A DNA stretch of 16,321 bases from CAVXAE01 sp044225565 (GTDB lineage Bacteria; Pseudomonadota; Gammaproteobacteria; Steroidobacterales; Steroidobacteraceae). The stretch is from NCBI GenBank assembly GCA_044225565.1, contig JBGAIL010000139.1, positions 1 through 16,321 on the forward strand. Reading direction: 5' to 3'. Each line of letters begins with the position of its first letter. Positions within the stretch are counted from its first letter, which is position 1. A program made the position numbers and the translations under genes. A model generated the notes under the pieces. The model saw only the letters and a list, made by a program, of their open reading frames with translations. It was not told the DNA's origin and ran no database searches. This document shows, piece by piece, positions 15,201 through 16,321 of the stretch.

Positions 15201-15313
15201 CGGTCGGGAACGCTCAGTATCGATATGGATAGTGCTTGAGGTGCCACAGATCGTCGCGAAAAAGGCCATCGCAACGCGAACGTGTCACCCCCACTGCTTC
15301 AGGGGGCCGGTGG

Positions 15314-15335
15314 GTTGTGGGAGTTTTGCGGGAGT
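15314..15335. repeat. 22-bp motif, copy 2 (right end of island)
   Basis: GTTGTGGGAGTTTTGCGGGA..., differing from copy 1 (11608-11629) at 2 of 22 positions. It lies 94 bp inside the right att repeat, in the same orientation as copy 1. Confidence 0.7.
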
Positions 15336-15429
15336 CCATGCCCCTCAGTTCTGCACAGTCGTGACGAATGCAACGGGCGCCACGCGGGATTTTCCAAGTT
15401 TCTGAACTACTTACGTTTTCAAGACCGCT

Positions 15430-15485
15430 CTTCTAAGCCGGTGGTCGGGGGTTCGAGTCCCTCCGGGCGCGCCAACTTGTCGAGC
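15430..15485 (+). repeat. attR: right 56-bp direct repeat (tRNA-Arg 3' fragment)
   Basis: Identical to 11499-11554. It carries the anticodon-loop-to-CCA part of tRNA-Arg with no matching 5' half upstream (preceding sequence is TTTTCAAGACCGCT), so it is a fragment and not a tRNA gene. Confidence 0.95.
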
Positions 15486-15541
15486 GGTTACAACCACTTG
15501 ACGAGCATTGACCCCGCCGGTCTTCCGCAAAAGGCTTGTGA

Positions 15542-15563
15542 TTGCGGGGGATTTGCAGGAGTC
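15542..15563. repeat. 22-bp motif, copy 3 (outside the right repeat)
   Basis: TTGCGGGGGATTTGCAGGAG..., matching copy 2 at 18 of 22 aligned positions. It lies 57 bp past attR, nearly the same distance as copy 1 lies past attL (54 bp). The minus strand reads DSCKSPAITSLLRK, which resembles an integrase tail. Confidence 0.45.
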
Positions 15564-15586
15564 GAAAACAAGAGAGGAATGGAACG

Positions 15587-16273
15587 ATGAAACCGAATCC
15601 TGTCTTGGTCTTGATCGCGACGATGACGTTCATCGTGAGCGCTTGTACGACCTCGAACGCCGGCAATCCCCATCCCGGACACAACACGCGCAACTCGCTC
15701 GACTGGGCGGGCAGCTATCGTGGTGTGCTGCCCTGCGCCGATTGCGAGGGCATCGAGACCATCGTCGTTCTGGCAACCGACGGGACATTCAGCGCGCAGT
15801 CCGAGTATCTCGGCAAGGGTGGCGAGACGTTCTCGGAGAAGGGCAGCATCGCCTGGAATGCAGCGGGAGACACCGTCACGCTGGCGGGCCGCGAGCCCGT
15901 GCAGTATTTCGTTGGCGAGAACCACCTCATCCGCCTCGCGCGCGACGGTTCGCGGATCACCGGGGCAAATGCGGAGAACTACGTCTTGGCCAGGATCACC
16001 GACGGCATGACCGAGAAATACTGGGAACTGGTTGAGCTGAATGGCCAGCCCGTGCCCGCGTTGGAGCGCGAGCCGCACATGATCCTCAAGGCCGAAGGCG
16101 GGCGGGTGGTCGGCTTCGGCGGCTGCAACGGCTTCACCGGCTCTTACACGCTCGACACCGCCGCCTCTCGCATCCGCTTCAGCCAGGTCGCCTCGACCCT
16201 GATGGCGTGCCCATCGGGTATGGAGGTCGAGAGCGCTTTCCATGAGGTGCTGCGCACGGCGGACAATTATTAG
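15587..16273 (+). CDS. NlpE-like plus META (HslJ-like) domain lipoprotein, cut by an in-frame TAG
   Basis: ATG 15587 with GAGAGGAA ahead. The signal peptide ends in the lipobox VSAC, so Cys20 would be lipidated; with Thr at +2 an outer-membrane location is likely. The first domain has GSYRGVLPCADCEGIET, the CxxC region of NlpE/copper-resistance lipoproteins. The second, from about residue 143, is a META domain (KYWELVELNGQPV, VVGFGGCNGFTGSYTL, IRFSQVASTLMACP, VESAFHEVL). TAG at 16271-16273 ends it at ADNY. The same frame then continues LSGDILTLNRARMAPL to the window edge, exactly the missing end of a META domain. So the stop is a late nonsense change or a base error. The gene lies outside the island. 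Confidence 0.88.
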   Translation: MKPNPVLVLIATMTFIVSACTTSNAGNPHPGHNTRNSLDWAGSYRGVLPCADCEGIETIVVLATDGTFSAQSEYLGKGGETFSEKGSIAWNAAGDTVTLAGREPVQYFVGENHLIRLARDGSRITGANAENYVLARITDGMTEKYWELVELNGQPVPALEREPHMILKAEGGRVVGFGGCNGFTGSYTLDTAASRIRFSQVASTLMACPSGMEVESAFHEVLRTADNY

Positions 16274-16321
16274 CTCAGCGGCGATATTCTCACGCTCAAT
16301 CGCGCGCGCATGGCGCCTCTG

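Larger units (their letters stand above)
15153..15429. other. Right-end non-coding segment of the island
   Basis: 277 bp holding a 22-bp perfect palindrome (15179-15200) and the 22-bp motif shared with the left end (15314-15335). On the minus strand the latter reads GMDSRKTPTTHR, like an integrase tail. No full gene is visible. Confidence 0.5.
11499..15485. mobile_element. Small integrative island in tRNA-Arg(UCU)
   Basis: The DNA between and including two perfect 56-bp repeats (11499-11554, the 3' part of the tRNA gene, and 15430-15485, a tRNA fragment with no 5' half) spans one repeat-to-repeat unit of 3931 bp. This is the classic footprint of tyrosine-integrase insertion in a tRNA 3' end. 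Inside are an integrase C-terminal stub beside the left repeat, an IS3-family element, a secreted S8 protease and a small secreted protein. The protease region is visibly AT-richer, with codon use unlike the flanks. No intact integrase or excisionase is visible, so the island is probably fixed unless helped in trans. Confidence 0.88.

Noticed and set aside
15430..15475. Second tRNA-Arg gene
   Set aside because: Only the 3' half is present; there is no acceptor 5' strand or D-arm upstream.
15433..15693. Open frames ending in TSWRARRDSNPRPPA near both att repeats
   Set aside because: This ending is the antisense translation of tRNA-Arg and is a common false protein tail; only the GHKSARITT part of the left one is genuine integrase.
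1..16321. CRISPR array
   Set aside because: No series of short repeats with regular spacers is present; the repeats found are att sites, IS ends and isolated motifs.

Overview
The window reads as chromosome of a GC-rich gammaproteobacterium. The tRNA-Leu / tig / clpP order is familiar from Pseudomonas and relatives, and a small Ax21-like outer-membrane barrel hints at the Xanthomonadales side. This assignment is inference from gene order and family, not from a marker phylogeny. Many genes carry apparent reading-frame breaks, often where restoring one base rebuilds a textbook protein. The sequence therefore looks like a long-read or metagenome assembly with residual indels, and broken genes here should not be taken as true pseudogenes without checking.

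Layout. (1) 1-2133, minus strand: the tRNA-Leu(UAG), trigger factor and ClpP cluster, with a TATAAT promoter and a strong terminator just upstream that ends the neighbouring gene. (2) 2187-2741, minus: a secreted eight-strand-type outer membrane barrel. (3) About 2942-4852: a small unknown minus-strand gene, a divergent phage-type HTH regulator, and a GGEEF diguanylate cyclase, all with frame breaks. (4) 4772-10722, minus: four tightly spaced genes transcribed in the order OLD-like ATPase, FAD-linked (D-lactate/glycolate type) oxidase, GH15 glucoamylase-like hydrolase, SDR dehydrogenase. (5) 10901-11476, plus: a multi-pass membrane protein running into tRNA-Arg(UCU).

(6) 11499-15485: a small integrative island in the 3' end of tRNA-Arg(UCU), bounded by a perfect 56-bp direct repeat. 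Its integrase survives only as a C-terminal stub next to the left repeat, cut by an IS3-family element. The cargo is visibly AT-richer than the flanks: a secreted, cysteine-rich subtilisin-family (S8) protease with an I9-type propeptide, followed 48 bp later by a 114-aa secreted two-cysteine protein. This pair is the most interesting candidate. Its arrangement and the pattern of the small protein recall a subtilase A / OB-fold B toxin pair, but that is a hypothesis. (7) 15587 to the right edge, plus: an NlpE-like plus META (HslJ-like) lipoprotein with an in-frame TAG late in the META domain.

The island looks unable to move by itself. Traces of integrase-tail-like sequence occur at both its ends and again just outside the right repeat, which suggests more than one element has used this tRNA.
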